Shown: one piece after another, positions 21,884-31,399 of the stretch
Position numbering within the stretch: position 1 is the first letter of the stretch
Layout: each line of letters opens with the position of its first letter
Origin: Calliphora vicina
Lineage: Eukaryota > Arthropoda > Insecta > Diptera > Calliphoridae
DNA length: 64,000 bases
Assembly: GCF_958450345.1 (NCBI RefSeq)
Contig: NC_088781.1
Span: forward strand, 115,213,431 to 115,277,430
Direction of reading: 5' to 3'
Notes under the pieces: generated by a model
What the model was told of the DNA's origin: nothing
The model's input: the letters and a program-made list of their open reading frames with translations, nothing else
Database searches by the model: none
Program-made: the position numbers and the translations under genes

Positions 21884-23257
21884 TAGGGTATTCATTCGAC
21901 TAATGATCGTTCGATTAATCGAATAATTTCTTACGAATAATTATTCGAACAATTTAAAAATGGCCATTTTCGAATAACGAATAATTCGAACAATTTTATG
22001 TAGAATAATCGAATAAAACGAATAAATGTTCATATATATTTAAATTTATTAAATTGCTTAAAATTTTTCATAATTCCAAATTTAAATAAGTAATAAGACT
22101 CACAAAAATTGTATTGTTTCTGAAATTCGACAAATAACTAAAGACACAGGGACTTTCGGTCACTGTAGATGAGATAGCTCCTTCTATAAATATATAAATA
22201 TTACTGCAAGAAGTTACAATTCTAAAAACAAATCTTTCAAAATGTTTAACTTAGGACTTGAACCAATGAAAATAAAAGGTACGGAATAAAATATTTATTA
22301 TTTAGCTGGCGAAATATTAGAAGAATCGCAATTAATAATCAAAATTTTAACTTAGATTCAAGTGGAGTTGAATGTGATGGAGAATGTGATTTTGAAACGG
22401 TCGTCCAAAGTGATATTGAGGATGACATTTATAATGATTACATTGAAATAGATGAAGGCCATGATCTTAAAATATATGTATATAAGTGATGTTATTAACC
22501 GCATACGTAAGTGTTGCAAAATATTTAATAAATCGAATGATAAACACAAATATTGCAAACTAACGTTTTGTTGCAAGAAAAGCAAGGAGTTCGTCTTATA
22601 CATGATGTTAAACATCGTTGGACATCTTTGTCTAACATGGTAATAAACTTTTTGCGTATTTGTAAATGCGTCAATCATGCACTGCCTGACTTAAAATTAG
22701 CCACGTTCACTGACAATGATATCAAACTTTGGACAGATTCCCTTTATTGTGTATATGTTATAAATATGTTATAAATAATTTAGAAATAGTGAATAATTAA
22801 TTTACTAAAGAATTAGTTACTCAATTTAAAATCGGAATTAATGAACGACATAAAAAAGTTCTTAATACGTTTATATTGTAGTTATTTGAATTCAGAATCA
22901 TGCCAAAACGGAAACTAAAGTGTTCGCTAGTCAATTGTTTTGTAGATTGTTCGGGAGTTATTCTGATCAGAATATTTCTGTTAAAATTTAATGATGGACT
23001 TTGTTTTCGAATGTTTTTTAACATTATCAATACTTGAATTGTTAACTTTAACGTTACTTTTTGTTTTTCTTTAACAATAAAATATAAAAAAACCGACATC
23101 AAAAATTCATTCTTTAATGTGTTAAAAAAATTAAATTATTCGAACAATTCGACTAATTTTAAACGTGTGATCGAATTATTCGAACAAGTTAAAATCTCTT
23201 ATTCGAATTATTTGTTTTATTCGAACAAGAGAAAAATCGAATAATTCGAATACCCTA
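21884..23257. mobile_element. hAT element, TIR TAGGGTATTC, TSD ATATATAC
   Basis: The 1374-bp element opens TAGGGTATTCATTCG and closes CGAATAATTCGAATACCCTA. It is flanked by the exact 8-bp duplication ATATATAC (21876-21883 and 23258-23265). Both subterminal zones are dense in TTCGAA/TCGAATAA words on both strands, plausible transposase binding sites. An 8-bp duplication and (T)AGGG ends fit hAT. The transposase relic inside is listed separately. A shortened relative lies at 11380-12122. Confidence 0.93.
22550..23000 (+). pseudogene. hAT transposase relic
   Basis: The frame at 22553-22774 contains GVRLIHDVKHRWTSLSNMVINF, the part of hAT transposases where (D/T)VxTRWNS precedes the helical insertion domain, followed by LPDLKLATFTDNDIKLWTDSL. 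Downstream, short pieces in other frames (FCRLF, SDQNISVKI) continue the similarity to the other copy, but no dimerisation domain is readable. The N-terminal BED/RNase H parts are lost to frameshifts and deletion. The copy is not functional. Confidence 0.65.
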
Positions 23258-23308
23258 ATATATACTGGTGCATATTCCTATAAAAGCACTTAATTTGTTT
23301 CTGTATTT

Positions 23309-24016
23309 ATACCCTACACCACCATAGTGGGGAGGGTATAATGCGTTTGTGCAGATGTTTGTAACGCCCAAAAAATATTAGTCTAACACCCACCTTAAAG
23401 TATACCGATCGACTTAGAATCATTTTGTGTCGATTAAACGATGTACGTCCGTCCGTCTGGCTGGCTGGCTGGCTGTCCATTTAAACCTTGTGCGAAATTT
23501 TGAAGATATTTCGATGTAATTTGGTACATATTATTTTTTCGGCTCAAGGACCAAGCCTATTGAAACTGGCTGAAATCGGTCCATTATTTCACCTAGCCCC
23601 ATACAAAAGTCCTCCGAAATTGGACTTTATCGGTCATAAATGTTTAATTTATATATGTATCTCCACAAATTCCGCTCCAAATAAGTTTTATATACACAAA
23701 ATTCATGTCACCAAATTTTGTTACGATCCGTCCATAATTAGTCATAGCTCCCATATAGACCCGCTTCCGAAAATCACTTTAACGTGCATAAATCGCTTAA
23801 AAATGTTGGTATACACACAAAATTCAATATAGTTAACTTTAATATAGACATAAATCACACGACCCAATTTCATGGTGATCGGTCCATAATAAGGCCCACT
23901 TCCGAAAATCACTCAAAAATATAAATTATTGACATTTTAAAAGAAAAATATTTTCGCTCTTTTACTTAGTGTAGGGTATTATATGGTCGGGCTTGACCGA
24001 CCATACTTCCTAACTT
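23309..24016 (+). mobile_element. Family H repeat, copy H2 (complete), Helentron-like ends
   Basis: The best copy. The 5' end ATACCCTACAC (23309-23319) is the exact reverse complement of GTGTAGGGTAT (23969-23979), which lies just inside the 3' end. After it comes a hairpin, ATGGTCGG (23983-23990) pairing with CCGACCAT (23997-24004), then ACTTCCTAACTTG. Asymmetric inverted repeats plus a 3' hairpin are known from Helentron-type non-autonomous elements. The body holds three degenerate modules, each opening with C(C/G)GTCCAT(T/A)AT, at 23577, 23728 and 23880 (period about 152 bp). It is non-coding. The superfamily call is inference. Confidence 0.75.
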
Positions 24017-24349
24017 GTTTTGTTATATCTTTGTTGTTCTCATCCAAAAGCAAAATTTAACTTTTTTAATGAGGGGCAACTTAACGGTACTTTTTGAAAG
24101 TAAGCAAGTTTTTTTCTTATTCTTGTTGTTTGCCTTAATTATGCGATCAAATGTTCTTGGTGCTATTTTAAGTGGAATATTCGTATAAACGCAGACGTGA
24201 AATTTGTTTTTAAAAAAGTTACCAAAAGTAAAATATTATCAATTTTAGTTTTTTTTTTTTTTCAACCAAAGTTACGTTTCTAATAGTAACATCTTAATTT
24301 ACTGCAACTTTTTCTATTTGAGTCAATAAATTTCATCACTCTTAAAAAT

Positions 24350-25217
24350 TCCCAAGGGAACTTTTTTATCCGATCAAGAAAAGATTAGAATTAAACTTTT
24401 TCATGACCAAGGATGTTTTAATAGAGAAATTGGACGTAAAATCGATCGTTCGGAAAGTGTGGTGCGAAATTTCATGAAGAAAGGTCAAAATTATGGAGTT
24501 CGCAAACCTACAAAGGGAAATACAAAACTAACAAGAAGACAACTTAGGCCCTAATTTTGTAAATCACGTCACCAAAGTGATATTTGTATGGAAAGCAAAA
24601 ACAAAATTTCAAAAATTTTAAAAATTTGTTTTTGTTTTATATACAAAATTTTCAAATTATGAAAGGCAAATCAACGCTTGAATTTTGTTCTGTTAACAAT
24701 TTGTATATAAAACAAAAACAAATTTTTAAATTTTTTAAAATTTTGTTTTTGCTGACTTTGTGACGTGATTTACAAAATTAGGGCCTTAATCTAATAAAAC
24801 AAGAAGCAACCCGCAACAAATTAAATTCCACACAAATAAAGAATAGATTGAATCTTCCAGTGACTTCCAAACACGTTGCACACATTTTACGAAACGATGA
24901 AAACATAAAATGGAAAAAGCCGAAATGTAAACCAATGCCAAAAAAGCACCATAAAGAAAATCATCTAAAATTTGCAAGAAAATATATGAAATGGACAGAT
25001 GAGTGGAAAAAAGTAATTTTCTCTAAAGAAAAAAAATTTAATTTAGACGGTCCTGACTCATATTCATGCTATTGGCACGATTTGAGATCAAACGATGTTC
25101 GGATGTCGAAACGTAATTTCGGTGGTGGCAGTGTTATGGTTTGGTCAGCGTTTTCTGCATTTGGCAAGTCGAAAAATTAATAGTGCGATTTATAACGAAC
25201 TGTTGGAAGATTTTTGA
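24350..25217 (+). pseudogene. Tc3-like (Tc1/mariner) transposase pseudogene, split by a MITE
   Basis: The frame runs from GTFLSDQEKIRIK (24353 on), through the helix-turn-helix part (IGRKIDRSESVVRNFM), to RRQL, where a MITE (24547-24785) cuts it. After the MITE and one TTA are removed, the frame continues without a break into NLIKQE. The catalytic domain follows, with FNLDGPD, YYWHDL-like and GGGSVMVWSAF blocks (25040-25160). The first catalytic Asp, expected in FSDEKKFN, reads Lys (FSKEKKFN). A frameshift occurs near 25178, and the sequence ends at 25217, where family H copy H3 joins. The last two catalytic residues are absent. Dead copy. Confidence 0.88.
24547..24785. mobile_element. PIF/Harbinger-type MITE, 239 bp, TSD TTA, inside the Tc3-like gene
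   Basis: It has the same ends as the 17610 element: GGCCCTAATTTTGTAAATCA on the left and TGATTTACAAAATTAGGGCC on the right, with long inverted arms around a less symmetric centre. TTA is present at 24544-24546 and 24786-24788. The target is a transposase frame that becomes continuous when the element and one TTA are removed in thought, which confirms the boundaries independently. Confidence 0.92.
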
Positions 25218-25838
25218 GTGATTTGCGGAAGTCGGCCTTATATGGGGGCTATGACCAATTATGCACCGATCACCACAGGTCGTGTGATTTATATCTATAT
25301 TAAAGTTAACTATGTTGAATTTTGTGTGTATACCAACATTTTTATGTGATTTATGCACGTTAAAGTGATTTTCGGAAGCGGGTCTATATGGGAGCTATGA
25401 CTAATTATGGACCGATCGTAACAAAATTTGGTGACATGAATTTTGTGTATATAAAACTTATTTGGAGTGGAATTTGTGGAGATACATATATAAATTAAAC
25501 ATTTATGACCGATAAAGTCAAATTTCGGGAGGACATTTGTATGGGGGCTAGGTGAAATAATGGACCGATTTCAGCCAGTTTCAATAGGCTTGGTCCTTGA
25601 GCCGAAAAAATAATATGTACCAAAATTCATCGAAATATCTTCAAAATTGCGACCTGTACTCTGCGCACAAGGTTTACATGGACAGCCAGCCAGCCAGCCA
25701 ATCAGACGGACGGACGAACATCGTTTAATCGACTCGGAAAGTGATTCTAAGTCGATCGGTATACTTTAGACTAATATTTTTGAGCGTTACAAACATCTGC
25801 ACAAACGCATTATACCCTCCCCACTATGGTGGTGTAGG
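25218..25838 (-). mobile_element. Family H repeat, copy H3, minus orientation, 3' truncated
   Basis: Read on the minus strand it starts CCTACACCACCATAGTGGGG (25838 downwards) and proceeds through the GTTTGTAACGC, GATCGACTTAGAATCAC, GGCTGGCTGGCTG and CGGTCCATTATTTC landmarks. It breaks off in the third module at 25218, without the 3' hairpin. Its insertion or a later deletion removed the end of the Tc3-like gene. The minus frame at 25134-25358 is a repeat shadow. Confidence 0.88.
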
Positions 25839-25944
25839 TTGTAAAAATTAAACCTAAATATCTCTTGAACTGAAAGATATATTTAAGAGTATCTATATTT
25901 TAAAGTTCAGCTCATTCTGATCATAAATGGAATTTTGGGAATTT

Positions 25945-26690
25945 TTTTTAAATTATGGGCCTCTGTGTCATTTCTGCTAAAACGTGATCATTTGCTCAGG
26001 CCCATATCTTGCAAACAGAAACACAGGCAAAGTGGTAGCACTTGTCATAAACAACAAAAATTGTGAACATATCAAATCAAAAACACTTCATCTTCAAGAT
26101 CTAAATTGCAAAAAACTTAAAAACATTTGAAATAAATTTAGAAATATTTTTATTAAGCTGCCTAAAAGTATGCTTTAGTTTATAATAATTTAATAGTTTA
26201 AGGCCCAAAATACTTAATTCCTTTAGTTTTTTCTTAGTAACTTATATTGAACTACATAAACGGTGTTAAGAATCATTCCTAGAAAGTTCATATGTTCTAG
26301 AAAGTTGTTTATTGAGAACTTAGGTACATTTTTGCAGTTGATTGTTTCCTTGAATTTTGAACGGTTTGCTACCTATGGACCTGAACAGGGGAAAAAAGGT
26401 AAAAAACATTTTTTTTAATTTTTTACGATTCTTATCTTGAAGATGAAGTTTTTTTGATATTACTTTTTGTTCTTTGTGACAGGGGATACAATTTCGCCTC
26501 AGAGAGTAAATCAAAATTGTGAACTGTTTGCAAGATATGAGCCTGAGAAAATTATCACTTTTTTGCAAAAATGACAACGAGGCACCAAATCTTTGGGGGC
26601 CCATTAAAAAAAAGTGCATGAATTTGGGCAAAACTGGGAGACACGGGTCTTTTTTTTTTGTCTTTTATAACGTATTGGTGTCCGTATATG
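25945..26690. repeat. Foldback repeat (family F), copy F2, outer terminus CCATATACGGACACC
   Basis: The left arm (about 25945-26130) and right arm (about 26430-26640) are imperfect inverted copies. For example CTTCATCTTCAAGATC is mirrored by GATTCTTATCTTGAAGATGAAG, and CTCAGGCCCATATCTTGCAA by TTGCAAGATATGAGCCTGAG. The loop carries TAAACTATTAAATTATTATA-type and GGTCCATAGGTAGC words shared with copy F1. The right end closes ATTGGTGTCCGTATATGG (about 26671-26688), the terminus also found at both ends of the 50.8-53.9-kb copy. Near 26655-26666 it contains the uninterrupted version of the site into which the 50858 element inserted. Non-coding. Confidence 0.75.
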
Positions 26691-26734
26691 GTTATATTAC
26701 CATGACTCAAAAATTTACTAACAGTGTAATTTAG

Positions 26735-27500
26735 TAATTTTCCAACCGAATTTTATAAATCTTTTTTAGTTTAAAAGGAAAAACTCATAGCTTTGTAACA
26801 AGATAAAAAACTAAAACTTTTTTCAAAAGAACATATTTATGATGTTTATAAATTTTCACCAAAACTAAGTGATCGAGAAAAGCTAGAAGTATTTCCGTAC
26901 TCCAACAAAACTGAACTGCTACATGAAAACACCTGCATATTTTTTTGTTCACTTTTTTATCACTGTGTAATTATTAGCTAATTGTTAAGTTTGAGTCATA
27001 ATAATATTCTCAATTATAATACAAACTAAGTAAAGCTTTAAAGTATAATAACTGAATATGTACTCAAACAAATTACAAAAAAGTTAAAACTACAATAAAA
27101 AAGTCAGCAATTATTATATTTATTTATCATGATCTAAACATGTAACGCTATGTTATTTCTAGCACTATCACCCTGTCTTCCTTATGCCTCAAACTTCCTC
27201 CTGCTACCTCTGGTTATTTAATATTGTATTTATTTTTATTTATTTCTATTTTACTATGATGATTATTTGTTACAGGAACGTGTAGTATAGTTTATGGTAC
27301 CAAAACAGCAACGATAAATTATGGAGTAAAATTACCAAGAAGAACATTTACTCTTACACGGTCTCTCACACTTATTTATGCAAGTAAATGTACATATGTA
27401 TTTGTATATAAATACATGCATTATTTAGGTGTGTGAGAATATATGTATTCAGTATAAGTAAACAACTTACATTCTATATACAAAACTTATTTTCATTTCA
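26735..27500. other. A+T-rich DNA, no gene recognised
   Basis: No sustained frame, no termini with duplications, and nothing resembling a known element. Around 27340-27480, ATACATGC/ACACTTA-rich sequence gives way to the more balanced DNA before the candidate exon. Confidence 0.45.
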
Positions 27501-27624
27501 ATTGTATCAAATAAGCAGAGAGCCGAAAGAGGCTTGGGTGTCTTTTGTTTGTGTGGTTGATTGTATATGAGTAGTGCTGGCGTTACTGTTTTGTTGTTAC
27601 ATTATTATATTCCCTTAACACTAA

Positions 27625-27772
27625 ATGTCAACACCAAGTAAAACAAAGCAAATACCAAATACAACCAACCAACCAACCAACATTACTACTCTTACCACCA
27701 ACAACGACAATACAATAACATCAGCAACTACAACAACCTACAACGATTACATACACTCATACTCATCCTTTG
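27625..27772 (+). CDS. Candidate short coding exon, Thr/Asn-rich, ending in a splice donor
   Basis: An ATG at 27625 opens a frame of 49 codons plus one base. It is Thr- and Asn-rich (17 Thr, about 9 Asn; it begins MSTPSKTKQIPNTTNQPTN) and runs directly into TTTG|GTAAGTTT, a strong insect 5' splice site (intron GT at 27773). Without splicing the frame stops ten codons later. Its composition is more balanced than that of the flanking DNA. Against it: the base at -3 of the ATG is T, the peptide has no domain, and CAACAA/CCAACC runs can open frames by chance. It might equally be 5' untranslated exon. It is the only host-like exon signal I found. Confidence 0.3.
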
Positions 27773-28245
27773 GTAAGTTTCATACATACATTTATGCATA
27801 TTAGGGTGGCCCATATTTTACACGTTTTGGATTTTCAATGATCTTAAGGTTTAAAATTATTCTCTGTCATCTACCAGCAATAAATTATTAAAAAAAAATT
27901 AAATATGCCGAACATAGCTCGATAAAATGGAAATTTTCTCCGGTACCTAAATCATCTAATAAATTGGCTAATAATTTTAATTCAAATCAAAATTTAGCGG
28001 CCTTTATCTAAAAACATGATACTGCATATAAGAATTACACTAAATATATTATTTTAATATTCAAAAAGTGTCACGTTCAGGAACATAATTGTATATTTTT
28101 TTTAAACAACCAATGTTTTTATTAATTTAAAGTACATTCAATGCGACACTAAATAAAAATTAAATGAAGAGCTATCAATGTTACCAACAACAAATAGTAG
28201 CTGCTGAAATTAAAAATGGAAAAATATTGAGAAAGACAGATAAGG

Positions 28246-28509
28246 TTGTGCGATAGAAAGAAAAGCAAATATTTTCTAAAGCAGATAGAAGACAGAAATA
28301 GCATTACTATCGGAGTTAATGAAAAACTTAATGTTATTGAAGTACTAGCAAATGCTACACAAATGACATCTAGAATCTCTCTGAGATCAGATGGTCTTCA
28401 GGAGATAAAACTCAACACTGCAATTTTCGAAATATATTTTTATTCTCGAAAGGAAATAGATGCCAGTTTAAAAACAAAATTACTATTTGGTATTTATTCA
28501 ATTTCTTAG
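28246..28509 (+). other. Unassigned open frame, 87 codons
   Basis: It begins MCDRKKSKYFLKQIEDRN and reads as a mixed-composition peptide with few runs, unlike most chance frames in this DNA. I recognise no motif, transmembrane segment or zinc ligand pattern. It lies in the left part of the 27801-31387 element and might be a relic of its coding region. Weak support. Confidence 0.2.
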
Positions 28510-29116
28510 TTCAACTCGATGGATTTTCTTTTTTCAACTGCGTAAAGAGAGCACACATTAACAAAAATAATGGAAGCATATAGAATTTTTTCAGGAAATT
28601 GGATAATTTCTCCACTTTACAAAAGACAAACATTTGAAATTGAAAGCAGCTCAAACGAAAAATAATATTTGCTAATTTTACTCGCTTTGTCTTATATGTA
28701 TTGTAACTTGAGGAGCCGCAGAACAAAAGGTACTTTTTCGCATCTTATCAAAAATTGTGTTTTTGGTATTTTTATAATATTTGGGTTGAAATCATTTAGA
28801 AACAATCAAGTTAGCAAAATTGTTTTAATTTTTTACTAAGTAAATGGGCTATAAAAAAATTTGTGCTTAAAAAAACGTACAACACTAGTATAAAAAGAAA
28901 GAAAAAATTATTTAATTTCAATATCTAATGTGTTTATATCAGGATTAAAAGCATTAATTTAAAATATTATCGTTTAAAAAAGAAGCATAAAAAACTTACT
29001 TTTTAATTTTGTTTTTAAAAAACCGTACTTTTTTTTCTTTATTTTTTAACAAAAGGTTCTTCTTCCGATATTAAAATGGCTTTATATTAAACATTCTTAT
29101 CATTTAATGTGGTGAC

Positions 29117-29440
29117 TACGGATTTTAATTTCCCGACCTTTTTTGATTCCCGGGAATCGGGAAATTTTTTTCTACATTCCCGAAATATATAATGATACTG
29201 TAAATTAGGAATATTATAGCCAAATTTCATATAAAAATAAATTAAATATCAGAGCTTCGAATTAAATAATAAAATTTGATATTAATTCACTAAAATCTTA
29301 ATCCATAATCAAAGAATGTCAGCCTTTCATTCCATAAATCCATTCATAATATTAAATTTTTTAGATTCATTTCAAAGCCTCTTTTAAACTGAATTAATTT
29401 TAAAGTTAATTAATAACAGAATTTATTCAAAATTTTCATA
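29117..29440. mobile_element. Relic of the CCCGGGAAT hAT-type element (minus copy)
   Basis: It begins TACGGATTTTAATTTCCCGA, a mutated form of the terminus TAGGGTTTTTAATTTCCCGA of the 34722-36825 element. It continues in reverse orientation to that element (GATTCCCGGGAATCGGG, TAGGAATATTATAGCCAAAT, GTCAGCCTTTCATTCC, GTTAATTAATAACAGAATTT). It is truncated at about 29440. It is valuable because it lacks the 1.3-kb foldback present in the 34-kb copy, so it shows that insertion's empty site (near 29190-29200). Confidence 0.75.
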
Positions 29441-29469
29441 CGAAAAACCCCAAATAAATAATAATAATA

Positions 29470-29770
29470 AGCGGCCACATGTTGCAATACCCGTTAAAAA
29501 CTACTTAGAATGTAGAGGTTGGGAAGTTTTGTCGAGTCGAGACTATGCCCCGTCCGACTACTATTTGTTTTGATCGATGCAGAACGCACTCTCTCTGGGA
29601 TACCTTCACTTTGGAACAGAGTATGCGATATTGGCTTTATTCATTCTTGGCCTCAAAAGATGAGGATTTCTTTTGGCTCGGAATCCATAAACAAATACAT
29701 ATCTACGGCATTTATCCAAAATGGTTTATCTGCAAAACCATAATTGTTAAGAAGAAGCAAAAAACTGTTT
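29470..29770 (+). pseudogene. Mariner transposase C-terminal fragment (copy 4)
   Basis: It starts inside the RPHVAIPVKNYLE block and continues through GWEV, APSDYYLF (third catalytic Asp retained) and SMQNAL, then FGTEYAI(L)/YW and LASKDEDFFWLGIHK in a second frame. Frameshifts and stops break it, and the N-terminal two thirds is missing. It has the same subfamily features as 1700-2475 and 5195-5385. Confidence 0.85.
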
Positions 29771-30074
29771 AATTCCCTAACTAGTGAGTATTTAAAAAAT
29801 CGATCTTCTACAAAATGATTGATAAGCTTCTACTAATTCCCTAATATAAATTATAAAATAAAACCTGTTATTTTTACGGTAGATAAACCATTTTGTCTTA
29901 GAAAATTTTCGATGTAAATATTAAAATGAGTAGATAAACCATTTTGTTTGAAAAAAAATTAAGTTTAAATACTGTTGTTTTTCACTTTTAAATAATTTTA
30001 GGATTAAAAAAAATAGAAGAAGATACTTATTCAGGTCCAAATAATTATCTGTATGGTTAATGTTAGGATTTTTA

Positions 30075-30576
30075 TTAATATTTATTAAATAAATTACATT
30101 TATTTTGAATGAATATTATCATAGAATGATATTCATTATTTATCACAGATTTCAATTCCTGTAGATGTTTACATTTACTTATGGATATTGGAAGATATTC
30201 TTGATGAAGTGATTGTGGATCTATATATCCTGGGTATTTTTTCATTTGTATTGGAAGATCTCTGTACTCATGACTAAAACTGACTTTATATTTTACGCAG
30301 GACGAAAAAGCGTATAATATTTTCATCCTTGACATTTTTGAAAAAAATTATAGTCTAAGTATTCGGTATCAAAAGCAATTTTTTGGCACTTACTATTACA
30401 CTTTTCCGCGCCTCTTTCGTTATATTGATATAATCATGAGCATATATGTATATGGATTGGTCCTTGAACTTTTTTTTAAATTTTTGTATGTGCACTGTCA
30501 CTTTCCAACTGAGTGCGTCCCTTTTCCAGATATTTTTGCTCAATAAATTTTTTGGTTTTCTATTGAGAATAGTCAA
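30075..30576 (-). pseudogene. Broken ORF of unknown family, possibly the transposase of the 27801-31387 element
   Basis: Two minus-strand frames follow each other: 30355-30576 (includes AHDYINITKEARKSVIVSAKK) and 30075-30335 (includes KYKVSFSHEYRDLPI, YPGYIDPQSLHQEYLPIS and LQELKSVINNEYH). A frameshift separates them. After INNEYH a third frame continues FYDNIHSK. The balanced composition and collinearity argue for one decayed protein rather than chance. I do not recognise the family. Being inside a TIR element with an 8-bp duplication suggests a transposase, but no catalytic motif can be named. Confidence 0.4.
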
Positions 30577-31091
30577 AATGGTTCCGTTGACCCTTTAGGC
30601 TATGTGTCTTAAGATGAAATTTGAGGACAAAAATATTGGCATATGCATTTACATATTATATAAACACTATGTTAAGTTATAATACTTTTGGCTAAAGTAA
30701 TAAACTCACATCCCAATTATCGAACTTTATTTTCGTTAAACTGTGTGAAGATAGAAATATTTTGAAAACATATTCAAATCAGCGTAATATTCATTAGAAA
30801 ATTTGAATTCGTTTGAAAATAATTACGTTCTTACAGATTTTTAATATACGACTGCTATGAAAATCTCGCAAATACATTGTAGATAAACAATTTTGCCTTC
30901 AAAAAAAGTGTGTATTTAGATAAACCAAACAAAAAATGTGAATTTAAGTCATACAATTGGTATCATTTTATAATGGGTTAAAGATATCAGAAAATATTTA
31001 TGTTTTGTATTTAAAATCATATTGCAATTTTAATTTACATTTTTTTCAATATTTGAGAAAATGTTACTAGTTTAACTCAAATTTTCAGTCA

Positions 31092-31284
31092 TAGAGAAAA
31101 TATACATAGAGCAGAAACTAGAAAAAAATTCAAACAAAAAAATTACTCAAAAAAGTTACACATACGAGCGTTGTCTTTGTTTTCACATGGTTTTTTTTTT
31201 ACTAATACATTCTCACCACTAAGGTTTTTAACAACTGATTTAGGTTATTGACAGGAGAGTTTCCGCTCTATGTATATTTCTCTA
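31092..31284. mobile_element. Small MITE, 29-bp TIRs, possible TA target
   Basis: Left end TAGAGAAAATATACATAGAG then CAGAAACT; right end AGTTTCCGCTCTATGTATAT then TTCTCTA, the inverse with few changes. About 193 bp, no frame. A TA at each boundary would fit a Tc1/mariner-type target, but in A+T-rich DNA this is weak. It is nested in the right part of the 27801-31387 element. Confidence 0.6.
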
Positions 31285-31399
31285 TATTTCTCTATATTTT
31301 CAGTATTTGGTTTTTAGATGACTGAAAATAATTTAAGATCTTAGGGGCATCGAAAATCGACAAAGTTCAAAATAAAAGCCGCCCTAATATGCATGTTTG

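Larger units (their letters stand above)
27801..31387. mobile_element. 3.6-kb DNA element with ~75-bp TIRs and near-perfect 8-bp TSD
   Basis: It opens TTAGGGTGGCCCATATTTTA and closes with the inverse, whose reverse complement reads TTAGGGCGGCTTTTATTTTG. Similarity continues inward for about 75 bp (GATTTTCRATG, TTAAATTATTYTCWGTCATCTA). The flanks are TATGCATA (27793-27800) and TATGCATG (31388-31395), 7 of 8 equal. Inside are an unrecognised broken ORF on the minus strand (30075-30576), a hAT relic (29117-29440), a mariner fragment (29470-29770) and a small MITE (31092-31284). An 8-bp duplication fits hAT or P-type elements; the superfamily is undetermined. It begins 28 bp after the candidate splice donor. 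Confidence 0.75.
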
